Part shown: positions 54,078 to 64,000 of the stretch, piece by piece
How positions within the stretch are numbered: position 1 is the stretch's first letter
How the letters are laid out: every line of letters begins with the position of its first letter
From: Tieghemostelium lacteum
Lineage: Eukaryota; Evosea; Eumycetozoa; Dictyosteliales; Raperosteliaceae
Direction of reading: 5' to 3'
Length of the DNA: 64,000 bases
Assembly: GCA_001606155.1 (NCBI GenBank)
Contig: LODT01000025.1
Location: 248,001-312,000 of the forward strand
Position numbers and translations under genes: made by a program
Notes under the pieces: generated by a model
The model's input: only the letters and a program-made list of their open reading frames with translations
What the model was told of the DNA's origin: nothing
The model's database searches: none

Positions 54078-57000
54078 ATGAGTCAAGATGAAAGATTATT
54101 AAAACTACTCATTTTAGGAGATAGAGGTGTTGGAAAAACATCACTTTTATTCAAATATGTGGATAATCAATTCAAAAAGAATACACCTATAACGCTATCA
54201 GTAGATTTTGTAGGTTCTAAAAATGGGGATATATAATATAGGACTTTCAAAGTCAGTTAGGTGTTCGAGAATATTAACTTTATTTTTTTTTATCATTATG
54301 AAACGAATGTTGTTGTTGATATTGTTTTTGATTGAATTTAGAAAATTAAAAATATAGAAATTGATGGTAAAACTTATAAAGTACAGATATGGGATACAAG
54401 TGGACAAGAACAGATTGCACAGATTACTTCAACTTTTTATAAAAATGTAAATGGTATCATTGTGGCTTATGATACAACCAATAGAGAGAGTTTTAATAGG
54501 ATTCAGAATATATGGTTACCAGATGCCAGGAGATATGCACCTTCGAATACACCTATTGTAATTGCAGGCTGTAAATCTGATCTTGAAAATAGACAAGTTC
54601 TTCAAGATGTTTTGAGTACCTTTTCAAATCAATCCAAAATCTATACATTTGAGTGTTCATCACTCACCGGTGACAACGTAGATCGTCTATTTGACATGAT
54701 TACCAAAATGGCAGTACAAATTAGTTATCCCATAACCCCAACCACAAAAAAGAAAGGTTTCAAACCTTTTTTAAAATTGAGAGAATCTCAAAAAAATGTT
54801 TCGACAAGTAACAGCTCAGCAAGTACTCAAATGGTTGGTCCTCTAGCTAGCAGTGGTTATATATTCCCAAATGGTGGTGGTAATAGTAGTAGTAACTCTA
54901 ATGGTAATAATAATAATAATAGTAGTAACAATAGTTCTTCTAATCAAGGTAAAGATTCTCAATCTTTACATTTAAATGGTAACCATAACAATAACAACAA
55001 TATAGATAACTCTGGTAACGCTATGAATATGAATAGTTCAGGTAGTGGTATACCTAATAGTGGTAGTAGTAGAGGTGATCAATCATTTAAAAGCGATAAT
55101 AACAGTGCTAGTAGTAATAATACACCTTCAAATAACAGTAGTAGCGATTCCGTATTTAAAAAGATTAAAAATAATCTAAAGAGTTCACAACAGGTGCAAT
55201 CTTCACCAAAATCACCAACATCAACATCGACTACAGTAGGCAGTCCTGAACATCCTCAACAAATTGTATATTCAACACCACCTGATATCACTGAGAATTT
55301 CAAAAAAAGAAGAAACCATATTCTCTCTATACCAATACCCATTGTACAACCTCATAAAGATCCTAATGGAAGACTGAATTACTATCACTCTATTGCACAA
55401 GAGGCTATAGAAAAAACACCAAAAAGAACAACTTCAAATTCTTCTTTAGCTTCTGATGAAAATAACACAACAACTACTACCTCTTCATCTATGAGCAGTA
55501 TAAGTGAATCTGTAGGTTCTATAACTGATTCTGCAAATGGTATACCTTTCCTTAACAGTAATGATAATAGTGATACAAAAACTACAACTACAACAACAAC
55601 TACAGCAACTGTAAATATTGATGAAAGTAGTAGTATAGCTCAAGCACCACAAAAGAAATCTACAACTAATCTTTTGAATGATATATCATCAGTTGGATCA
55701 TCACCAAAAACACCTAGAACGCCTATAGGACCTATAATAACATCTACTACTACTTATACACCAATGATTCATGTGAGTGGTGCAACATCAAATTCTAGTC
55801 CAAGTCCAAGTCCAAATCCTAATAATAACGGTGGTGATATTGCCTATAATCAGGCATATGGATATACACCATCTCCTGGTGAAGAACCTGGTGAACCAAA
55901 GAATTGGCATAAGAATACTCTTGAGATACTACCAACGATTGCCAGTAAGAGTAGTTTAAGACTCTCCAATACAGTTGTACCTAAACATGACAGTGGGTTT
56001 ATGAGTCATAGTAGTAATTCAATACCACTATCTAGTCCATTTGTACCTGTTGTAACAAGTCTAAACAGCACAAATGCACAGAGAATTCTAAATAGTCCAT
56101 TACCACCACAGTCTCAATCTAATATTAACAATAACCCAACTGCTAGTAGTACACGTGTAATTAATAATATAACTAATAGTAACTCAACAAGTTCCGATCA
56201 ATTAGTACCTTCTGATAGTTTTACAAAAGCAACTGTACCTATATCTACTAATAATAAGACTTCTATAATGTTGGGATCTTCCATTAATAACTCTGCATCT
56301 CCATCTTCGTCACCTAGTAACAATAACAGTGGCCAATGGAATGAATTAGAACAGACTAATAATAATACAAGTAGTGGTGGTTCCATTCAACCTAATAACA
56401 TCATTGATAGTACCAGTAGTAGTAATAGTGGAAATAATACAACTTCTACAACTCAGACCTTTGATTCACTTACACAACAAACTCAATCCATGCAATTGAA
56501 TAACAATAATAATATGATACTTAACCAGAATCACCCTCAACAGTTACCAAAAGATTTATTACCTACACAAAATAACTATTTAGCAATACCAAGATCATTA
56601 TTGAATACCAATAGTAATAATATAATTAGTCATCAACCTATAACTAATAGATCCAATTTGATAAAATCAGAGTCACAACAATTTAATCTATTTAAACAGG
56701 CAATGACATTATCTTCGAATGCTATATTTATAGCTGCTAGTAATCCTCAAACTTTGAATACAGTGGAAGATGATACCTCTATCCTTGGTTCAGTTTACGA
56801 AAGAGAAGATGAAGATTTTGAATCTGAGGAAGATAATGTAGTAAGCGCTGCAACTCTGAATAAAGAAAAACAACAAAGACAACAGAAACAAAGACAATTA
56901 CGACAACAACAGCAACAACAGAATCAAACTCAACAACAACAAACTCAACAACAGACTCAACAGCAGAATACCCAAAAGAGTGGTGGTGAAGATGGTGGAA

Positions 57001-59381
57001 ATCTTGATGGTGAGGGTGAAGGTTCTATATTAGATCCATATGGTGAATTAAATGGACCAACTACTGGAACTGCTGTTCATTCTATCCATAGTAAGAATTC
57101 AATATCAACAAGCAATACCAGTAATAATAGTAAACTTTTACAACAGCAACAACAATTACAGAGACAAGAAGAAGAAGAAATTGATTCTGATCTAAATGAA
57201 AGATTCCAAAGAGTAGTTTTAAGATACAGAGAATTCCCATCACTAGACACCAATTTATACAGGCTACAAGAGATTTGTACTGATTTACTTCACATCTCTC
57301 AAGACTTTATTCACACTGTAAAGACCTATGGTAGAATTATCATTGAGGAGAGATATCTCAAAGAGAAAACTATTCAATCCAAATCCATTGGAGGTCATTT
57401 AGGTGGTGACAAGTACATTGTTCGTAATGTACTCTTTAAGTTCTCTGGTGGAAGTCATGGTGTTAATGATGAGTGGGGAGGTGCTAAAGTTGGTGGTCAA
57501 GAACTCAAAGGTTGTATGGCAACTTTAAATTGTCCAATTTCAGGTCTATGTGTACCTTTAATGGCTTTAGTAGATTTCATGGGTTTTCGTTTGATTGCAA
57601 TGTCGGTATTACCCATCTCTTCCAGTGGTGAAAATAGCACTATTGTCTATGGTAGTAGTGATATGGGTAGAACAGTACACGCAGATGAAAAGGTTATTCC
57701 TATTATGAAATCACTCTCACATACTATGAATCTCAAGGCACATTACGGTGGTATCAATTCATCAGTTTTGTTATATTCTGCAACTGATGTTGAAGGTCAT
57801 ATAGGTACAGATGGTAGATTCTATCTCATTGATTTCTCTAGAACTTTTCCACCAACTTATCCAGATGAGACTACACAAGGTGGTCATTTATTCCAGTTAT
57901 TCAGACCTGAGTTTTTGAAATCTCATCCAAAACCTCTATGTTCTGATGCCTTTAGTGGTTTCCTTAGAAATGATCCAGATCGTGCTGTTCATAATCAAGA
58001 GGTTAAAGAAGCATCACATAGATTACTAACTGAATTGATTCCACGTCTATCAGTGAGATTAAAATGGATGATTAAAGAGTCACTCAATAACGGTACATTG
58101 TTTGGAGATGTACACATTCCAGAACAATTCCATCGTCAAGGTATTAACATGCGTTGGATTGGTCATATGATGGTTATAATGGATGATAGAGACTCATGTT
58201 TTGTTTTGTTGATTGAAGCCATTGCACGTGTTCTCAAAAATGATCTCAGAAAGAGACTAAGAGAGTCAATGAAAAAGTACAATCAACCAATGTCTGCACC
58301 ATACATTGATGTAACTACTAAATTCCTTAACATGGTATTTGGCAGTTGCACGCTCCCAGACTACAACAGTGAGGAATTTTGGGAACAAACTGTAAAGAAT
58401 GAATTAGCTTCCAAATTCTACATTTTTCAAATACCATCTGTTCTCACTCAGAAATCAGGTAGCACAGATAATGTAAATAGAAATAGAAATTCTACAAATG
58501 TAACTTTAAATAATAATTTTCCGAATAATAATAATAACTATTTAAATAGTAATAATAATAATACAACAACTACAACTACCACAACAACTTCTAGTTCAAA
58601 TACAACTAATAACAGTAATAGCAGTAATTCTTCACAAGTTTGGAAATTACAAGATATTTTGAATGAAAAATTAGAAGGTCCTAGATACCCAGCTGTATTA
58701 GGTAGACATTTACTGTTTACTAGATTCAGAGATATGACTCATCTGAAATTCAGAAAGAAGACTATTGAAAAAGTATCAGATCACAATAGTAACTATTGGA
58801 ATCCATATCAACCATTTGATACCAGTGATCTAAAGAAAATTGGTGTACGTGTTAAACATACTGATTTGGTAACTAATGCTGAGGGTACTTTCTTTTATGC
58901 CAAAGCAATGACAGAGAGATCTATAAGTACTGCTATACATTTATTACATAAAGCTAGAAAACGTTTTGAATTGGCGCTCATCAGTAACCCTAACAATAAG
59001 GAAACTCTACAATTGTGTGCTCAGACTTGGTGTAAGATTCTAGAGTTCTCGGAATCACAAGGAAAGAATATGTCCAATGTTAGATTCTCAATGAAGGATC
59101 GTTTAGTTATCAATACCGATCGTTATTTCCTTCGTGCTATTGATGCCGATCCTAAAGGACCTTTAATTTTGTTCTTTTATGCTAATTTCTTGGTGCGTTG
59201 TGAAAGATATGAAAAGGCTGAAGATTATTTCCTGCGTTCTTTGGAAGCTGATTCTAACAATTATCGTTGTCTCACAGCCTATGCTAATTTCCTCACTGAA
59301 AGAGGTTTTCCAAATGAATCTTCTCACTTTTTAGAAAGAGCAAAACAATGTAAAGCAATTCTGGTCGGTGGTTTGAAATAA
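54078..59381 (+). CDS. Rab-like GTPase fused to CLU domain and TPR repeats
   Basis: Exons 54078-54209 and 54342-59381, phase 0, 1,723 aa. Residues 1-175 are a small GTPase: P-loop GDRGVGKTS, Rab-type [30 protein letters not shown], then AGCKSDLE at the G4 site (usually NKxD) and CSSLTG at G5. There is no prenylation end. About 800 residues of Ser/Asn/Thr/Gln low complexity follow. Residues about 995-1410 are a CLU domain: GFRLIAMSVLPIS, STIVYGSSDMGRTV and IGTDGRFYLIDFSRTFPP parallel CLUH (YRVVAQSIIPG, SVVYGSIDFGKTV, GNDGRHYILDLLRTFPPD). TPR-like repeats close the protein (about 1647-1720). CLU proteins bind mRNAs for mitochondrial proteins and position mitochondria. The fusion suggests GTPase-controlled membrane recruitment; that part is inference. 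Confidence 0.9.
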
Positions 59382-61517
59382 TTTGACTAACAACTAAAAT
59401 TAATGTAAAAATCAAAATACACTAGCCTTTATTAAATTAATACTCTTATTATTATAATTATTGTTATAAAAAAAACGACTTAATGACAGTGTCTATTATT
59501 AGAATTCGTACATTGTGGTTAATTTAATAGTTTGGAAACTTTTCATTGATTGTAAAGACTCTTTTAAAAGTAATTAATTAAATGAAATATCTGAATTGAT
59601 AGATATGAGAAAAAGTTTATTTTTACTTTTTTATATTTGAAGAGATTTTACACAATCACTTTTAGTAATATGAGATTTATTAAATCTTTAAATTCAATGA
59701 ACATGTTTTATTTTTTAAATGATTTAAAGATTTTTTGAATTTTATAATAAAATGTTTTTACCATTTTCTAAAAATAGATTTACAAATTTTTGAAGTAATA
59801 AAGAAAATGTATTAATAAATATCTTGTTATAAATTTCTTTTACTTTTTATTTTATTATAAAGGTTAGTCATAAATATTCTTTTATTTTCAATTTACATAT
59901 AAAATTTACACATTCCATCTTTTCACCCCCAATTGTAGAATTCTTTTGGGGATAAATGAATTAAGGGGAAAAAACATTTTATATAATATTTAAGACCTTT
60001 AGCTATAGATTAAAATCTATTAAGTGTTTTTTTTATTTGAAAGTGATTTAGATTGTAAAATGGTATTTTTGGAAAAAAATATAATTACACGTGATTATTT
60101 TTCAAATCAAAATCTCAGAGATTTTATTTATAAATGATTTAAAATATAATCTGCTCTATGATTTTAAAATTCATTGAAGAATATGAATAAGAAATTTTAG
60201 AGAGCTAAGCCTCTTTGAATGAGTAAATTAAATATATATTCACTAATAAAAATAGAAGATATATTAGAAATTTGATTTCACTTTGATCTAGATAATAGTT
60301 GAGGCTGTGAGACTATTGTTATTGAAAATCACGTTTAGTTGTTAAAAATAAAGTTTTAAATAAAACAAGTTCACTTTTTGATATTTTAACATCATCATCT
60401 TTAGATACTAATAAATGTGTAACTGTGTCTATATTCAACAATCTATTAATCTATCATTTCAATGAAATTCCTATAGGAATTGATATCAGAAAACTTAAAG
60501 GAATAGAAATGTAAATTTGTTTAGTTTCAATGGTTTTTTTTTCAAATGACCATTGGAAATGGATACAACTCGATGAAACTCTAAAATTCTATTGGTCCCA
60601 TACTCATAGTTTATAAATAGAGAGTTGACTATCTCTAGAGACAGTATATTGTAAGAATCCGGATTCTTACATCGATTTACCTGAAATCTAAGAAATGAGC
60701 TCATTGGGGCAGAGGTTTAGGTACAAATAAATACTCGGAGGTTGAGATATAGAGCAATGAGTTTAATGCGTTTAAAAATATATAAGGTCCTTTCAGGTAT
60801 CAGTGGTATTTGTAAATGATTAAAATCTAAACAATCTAAAAATCACTAATAAAAAAATATCCAAACTCATTCAAAGTTTCTTTTTTTTAATTTTCACATG
60901 GTGAAGAAAAAGCACAGTGATTTAGGCACTATGCATCCAAAAATCAACAGTTTTTTTTTTTTGATTTAAATTTTTTTCACGATAAAAAGTGTAAATTGCC
61001 AATTCTATAACAATCATAATGAAATCACTCGAGGTGCTTTGTGGGATTTACTCTAAGTAACCCAACAAAACACAAAATACTAGTAGATAATCATGTTGAG
61101 AATAGAAAACTATAAAAACACACCTGGATTTGATTTATTTTTATTCATTATCATAAAATACAAGACAACTAGTAGTAGTTATAATAATAATAATTATTTA
61201 AATACATTTACTCTTCAAAATCAACAGTATCAACTAAATTAAAACAAAGTTTTTTTTTTTTGTCTTTGTTTTAATATCTGTAAATCATTTTTATATCTCA
61301 AAAATAATACCCCCTAGCCTCAAGACAAAAAAGGGTCACTTGATTTTTTAAATAATCAACAATTCTTTCTTTTCTGTAAAATTCTGTTTTTGTTCTATTA
61401 ATAATTGAATTTAAAAACACTTTTGTATATTCACCACTACGCACTCACACACATTTAAATATATTTATTACCTTTTACGTATATACCTTAAAAATATCAA
61501 TTTTTAAAAATTAAAAA
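59382..61517. other. long intergenic region with coding-like remnants
   Basis: 2,136 bp, the largest gap here. Up to about 60250 it is plain AT-rich. Between 60330 and 60800 the composition is less AT-biased, with a 50-codon plus frame (about 60331-60513) and a 69-codon minus frame (60704-60495), neither complete nor recognised. A perfect 20-bp palindrome lies at 60651-60670. The last 500 bp should hold the promoter of the seven-helix protein. Confidence 0.5.
60651..60670. repeat. perfect 20-bp palindrome
   Basis: GTAAGAATCC is followed directly by its exact reverse complement GGATTCTTAC. It lies in the longest gene-free stretch, inside the weak minus-strand frame. Confidence 0.9.
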
Positions 61518-62528
61518 ATGACATCAGTTAAACAACCACCCTTTAATCCATGTTATTGTGATGGTACTGCCACTGCTTTTGTTTGGAAAGATGGTTGCAA
61601 TGAAAGTGGTTGCAGAGCATTTGCTGCTATATTCTTTATTGGTTTCTTCTTTACCACTGTAGAAGCTGGTAGAAGATTGTATATTCTAAGACACCAAAGA
61701 AAGACTGCTACATTTATATCGCTGGCTTTCTTGTTTGTAGGAAGTTTACTGACCTGGATAAGATTCTGTATGATTCTTGCTAAAGTGAGGGAAATCAGAT
61801 CTCATGGTGTATTTTTACTCTACAGTTACGGTGCAATTCTAGCAAGTTACATGTGGATTCTAATTGTATGGTGCGATATCATTGTAAAGGTTAATTTCTC
61901 TACAACCATTCAGAAGTATATTCCAATTCTGCGTTGGACAATTATCGTTGGTACCGTGTGTTGGTTTATTGGATTGACCATTGGTAATATCATCTATTGG
62001 CCTTGGTTAGCTACTAATGTATGGTTGGTAATTTACATCTTTATTGAAGGTTGTCTCTTTGGTGTATTGGGTTACTTAATCTACAGAGAATACAAGAATG
62101 TATCTTCCATCAGTGCTCATGGTAAATTACCAGAGGAAACTTATAAAAAAGTTAGAAAGATTATCAGACTTTCCATCTTTGCAATTATTTCTTCCATGTT
62201 GGTAGCTCTATTCATTTGGGCTGGTACTTTCTGGAGACCAAGTTCAAACAAACAAATTGTAGCCTGGTTATTCATTCAAAGAGGCACTGGTTTCATTTGG
62301 GTTGTATCATTGTTAGTATGTCTATCTGCTAATGATAGAGCTGATGGTGATTCTGCTAGTGGTAGTTCTCATAAATGGTCTTCAAAGATGAAGGATCTTG
62401 CCTTCTCTAAAGGTTCCGATATGGAATATGTAGTTGAAGACGAAGAAACCAAAGGTGCCGACCAACAAGTTAAATCCTCAACTCAAACTATTGATGTATC
62501 TGCTCAACAAGGTGCATCAAACCCATAA
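61518..62528 (+). CDS. seven-transmembrane protein, possibly TOM1/THH1-like
   Basis: Single exon, 336 aa. A short Cys-rich outer N-terminus (PCYCDGTATAFVWKDGCNESGCR) precedes seven hydrophobic helices at about 33-52, 64-86, 98-122, 134-156, 162-185, 214-236 and 250-267. The C-terminus (about 70 residues) is polar with Ser/Gln/acidic stretches. The layout fits a seven-helix receptor or the plant TOM1/THH1 family; the segment SYMWILIVWCDIIVKV resembles the LLVLFWAEIYHQ helix of that family, but this is weak. It lacks the motifs I know for dictyostelid cAMP receptors or GABA-B type receptors. Start context AAAAAATGAC is typical. Preferred codons suggest good expression. Confidence 0.85.
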   Translation: MTSVKQPPFNPCYCDGTATAFVWKDGCNESGCRAFAAIFFIGFFFTTVEAGRRLYILRHQRKTATFISLAFLFVGSLLTWIRFCMILAKVREIRSHGVFLLYSYGAILASYMWILIVWCDIIVKVNFSTTIQKYIPILRWTIIVGTVCWFIGLTIGNIIYWPWLATNVWLVIYIFIEGCLFGVLGYLIYREYKNVSSISAHGKLPEETYKKVRKIIRLSIFAIISSMLVALFIWAGTFWRPSSNKQIVAWLFIQRGTGFIWVVSLLVCLSANDRADGDSASGSSHKWSSKMKDLAFSKGSDMEYVVEDEETKGADQQVKSSTQTIDVSAQQGASNP

Positions 62529-63054
62529 ATTAATATTTATATAATCAATAATAATAATAGTAATAGTAGTAATCATAATTTAATTCTTATCCTAACTGAA
62601 AAATATCTAATTCTATCTAAAAATATAATTCCTTAAACGTGTAAAATAGTATCTAAAACATTTTAATAAATAAAACATTTGTAAAATACCTCAAAAACTC
62701 CCAAATGATATTTTATTTGAATTTGACCATCAAGTTTACACTCAAAAAAAATATTAATATTTAAAACAAAATCTATTATTAAATCTACAAAAAAAAAACC
62801 ATGCAATTATAATATATAGACATATAAAAATAATTATTATAATATCTATTACTTTCCATTATTTTTATTAAAAAGTGCAAAATGTTACAAATAAATCTCC
62901 TTTTTTAATCTGTTTTTCATTTTTTATCTATCTTTGGTTGATTTCTCCCACTTTTAGTAATATTACAATTTGATTGGTTGAATTTATAAAAGAATGAATT
63001 AATAAAATTACTGTATAAAAATAAAACATAAAATTTTCAATTTGATATTCTATA
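62529..63054. other. intergenic
   Basis: 526 bp of AT-rich sequence with poly-A/T runs. A short AAT/AGT repeat lies just after the stop codon (62545-62575). Nothing else seen. Confidence 0.5.
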
Positions 63055-63344
63055 ATGAATTTTAAAATTTTAGTTTTAATAGTTTTAGTTTTAGTATTTT
63101 CCAAAGTTTATACACAAAATTATGTGTGTTCAGAACTTAAATATCTCGAGGATGGAAGTGTTACTATCATAGGTAAATTTTAAAATATTTTTTAAATAAG
63201 ATATTATATTTATATATTTTGAATATAGATTGTCCTAAACAACCCGAGGATCCTAGATATTATCAAGGACCACCTAAAGATGAATATGCTGCATATCCAG
63301 ACTGTTGCCCAGTATATATTCTTCCACCAAGTTGGAAAAATTAA
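63055..63344 (+). CDS. small secreted cysteine protein (single VWC-like)
   Basis: Exons 63055-63172 and 63229-63344, 56-bp intron (GTAAAT...ATATAG), 77 aa. A signal peptide (MNFKILVLIVLVLVFSKVYT) is followed by a mature peptide of about 57 residues with four Cys: VCSEL, DCPKQPEDP and the doublet PDCCPVYI. The spacing and the final CC resemble single von Willebrand C (SVWC) domains of small secreted proteins, but half of the usual eight Cys are missing, so this is tentative. Too short for the usual ORF cut-off; recognised from the signal peptide and exact splice phase. Confidence 0.75.
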
Positions 63345-63444
63345 AATAAAGAAACTTTTTTTCATGATTGGATTTAAACTAATATTGGTAATTTTAATTA
63401 ATTTTTTAATTTTTTATTTTCAAATCACATAAATTTTGTAAAAT

Positions 63445-64000
63445 ATGAGTGCACCTAGACTTAGTGCTAGAGCATCTGTACTCGATTCAAAGAAAGGATC
63501 GAGTAGTAGTAGTTCAAGCGGACTTAAAACATCAAGCTCAATATCACCACCATTGAAATCTAGTTTAGGGTTGACGAAAGAACCAACTCTTAAAACATCA
63601 AGTGGATTGAGTAGTACGCCCCCTAGTTTATCCACTATTTCTAATATTGGTAGTGGATTAAAATCATCTAGTTCAATATCACCACCACCTACTATAATTA
63701 CAACATCAACATCACCACCATCACCACAATTAACTTCAAATAGATTTACAAAACAATCCTCCATAGGAAATTTAAATTCATTAACAACTACCTCATCTCC
63801 TACTCCAAATAGAAATTCTATAATGATAATGAAGACACCACAGTTATCTAGAGTTCAGGGTAGTGGTCATCAGAGAACTGGTAGTAGATCTGGTAGTGGT
63901 GGTGGTCATTCAAGATGGGGAAGTAATATACCATCTTATCAAGACTATGTAGATGAAGAACTTTTCTATTCTACACCTAATGAAGAAGATGACGAAGAAT
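63445..64000 (+). CDS. Ser/Thr/Pro-rich low-complexity protein, 5' part only
   Basis: The open frame runs from ATG 63445 to the window end (185 codons). It is disordered: repeated SSSISPP and LKTSS units, then GSGHQRTGSRSGSGGGHSRWGS, a single YQDYVDEELFYSTPNEED segment and an acidic run. No domain is visible in this part. Basic Ser-rich regions followed by acid are common in cytoskeletal or kinase N-termini of dictyostelids, but nothing identifies it. Partial at the 3' end. Confidence 0.75.
   Translation, partial: MSAPRLSARASVLDSKKGSSSSSSSGLKTSSSISPPLKSSLGLTKEPTLKTSSGLSSTPPSLSTISNIGSGLKSSSSISPPPTIITTSTSPPSPQLTSNRFTKQSSIGNLNSLTTTSSPTPNRNSIMIMKTPQLSRVQGSGHQRTGSRSGSGGGHSRWGSNIPSYQDYVDEELFYSTPNEEDDEE

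Noticed and set aside
54198-54407. 69-codon minus frame
   Set aside because: Lies over the intron and exon 2 start of the Rab-CLU gene on the other strand.
1-64000. tRNA, rRNA, transposon or virus-derived sequences
   Set aside because: No cloverleaf with a B-box, no rRNA segment, no reverse transcriptase, integrase, transposase or terminal repeats were recognised in reading both strands.

Overview
This window is nuclear DNA from a dictyostelid social amoeba. Pointers are the AT-rich intergenic DNA, poly-Gln and poly-Asn tracts in the proteins, many short introns (mostly 60-110 bp, GTAAGT/GTATGT donors) and a large secreted protein made of the dictyostelid CTDC cysteine repeat known from stalk and slug matrix proteins. 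Coding regions are clearly less AT-rich than those of D. discoideum, so a group 1/2 type species (Cavenderia- or Heterostelium-like) is more likely; this is inference. I saw no tRNA, rRNA, CRISPR, transposon or virus-like element.

Layout. 0.3-5.4 kb: a TOG-domain microtubule-type protein (-), casein kinase II alpha (+) and a three-exon four-helix membrane protein (-). 5.7-10.9 kb: an NHE8-type Na+/H+ exchanger, an FG-GAP membrane protein with an apparent one-base frameshift, and a small membrane protein with a conserved histidine motif. 11.1-18.6 kb: a CAP-like beta-helix protein ending in a SEC-C motif, PP1 catalytic subunit (-), SRP54 (-), a mitochondrial two-CBS protein and a nucleolin-like RRM/GAR protein. 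18.8-31.2 kb: HPS3 (BLOC-2) (-), a small heat shock protein, a PNUTS-like PP1 nuclear targeting subunit (-) and a short-tailed class I myosin. 31.8-43.2 kb: an ABCA half transporter, a short TBCCD1 (-), splicing factor XAB2/SYF1 (-), ribosomal protein eL14 (-), a tiny cytochrome c oxidase subunit, a KDM8/JMJD5-type JmjC protein, V-ATPase subunit G and RABIF/MSS4 (-). 44.7-64 kb: the CTDC repeat protein, an alpha/beta hydrolase (-), PITHD1, phospholipase D, a Rab-like GTPase fused to a CLU domain and TPRs, a seven-helix membrane protein, a small secreted cysteine protein, and the 5' part of a low-complexity protein cut by the window end.

Most genes are housekeeping and not functionally linked. 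Thematic links: PP1 and its probable nuclear regulator PNUTS lie 11 kb apart; HPS3, NHE8-like exchanger, V-ATPase G, RABIF, PLD, myosin I and the Rab-CLU protein all touch endolysosomal or membrane traffic. Many neighbours are divergent pairs with 145-370 bp between start codons, so shared promoters are likely.

The most unusual items are the Rab-CLU-TPR fusion with a non-consensus G4 motif, the exact 501-bp seven-module higher-order repeat in the CTDC protein, the CAP/SEC-C fusion, a TBCCD1 without its N-terminal half, a C/CA-rich patch seen in many introns, and a group of coding-like segments just upstream of the CTDC gene that fit no assigned gene. Exon borders were set by hand from reading frame and splice consensus; where two donors fit, this is stated.
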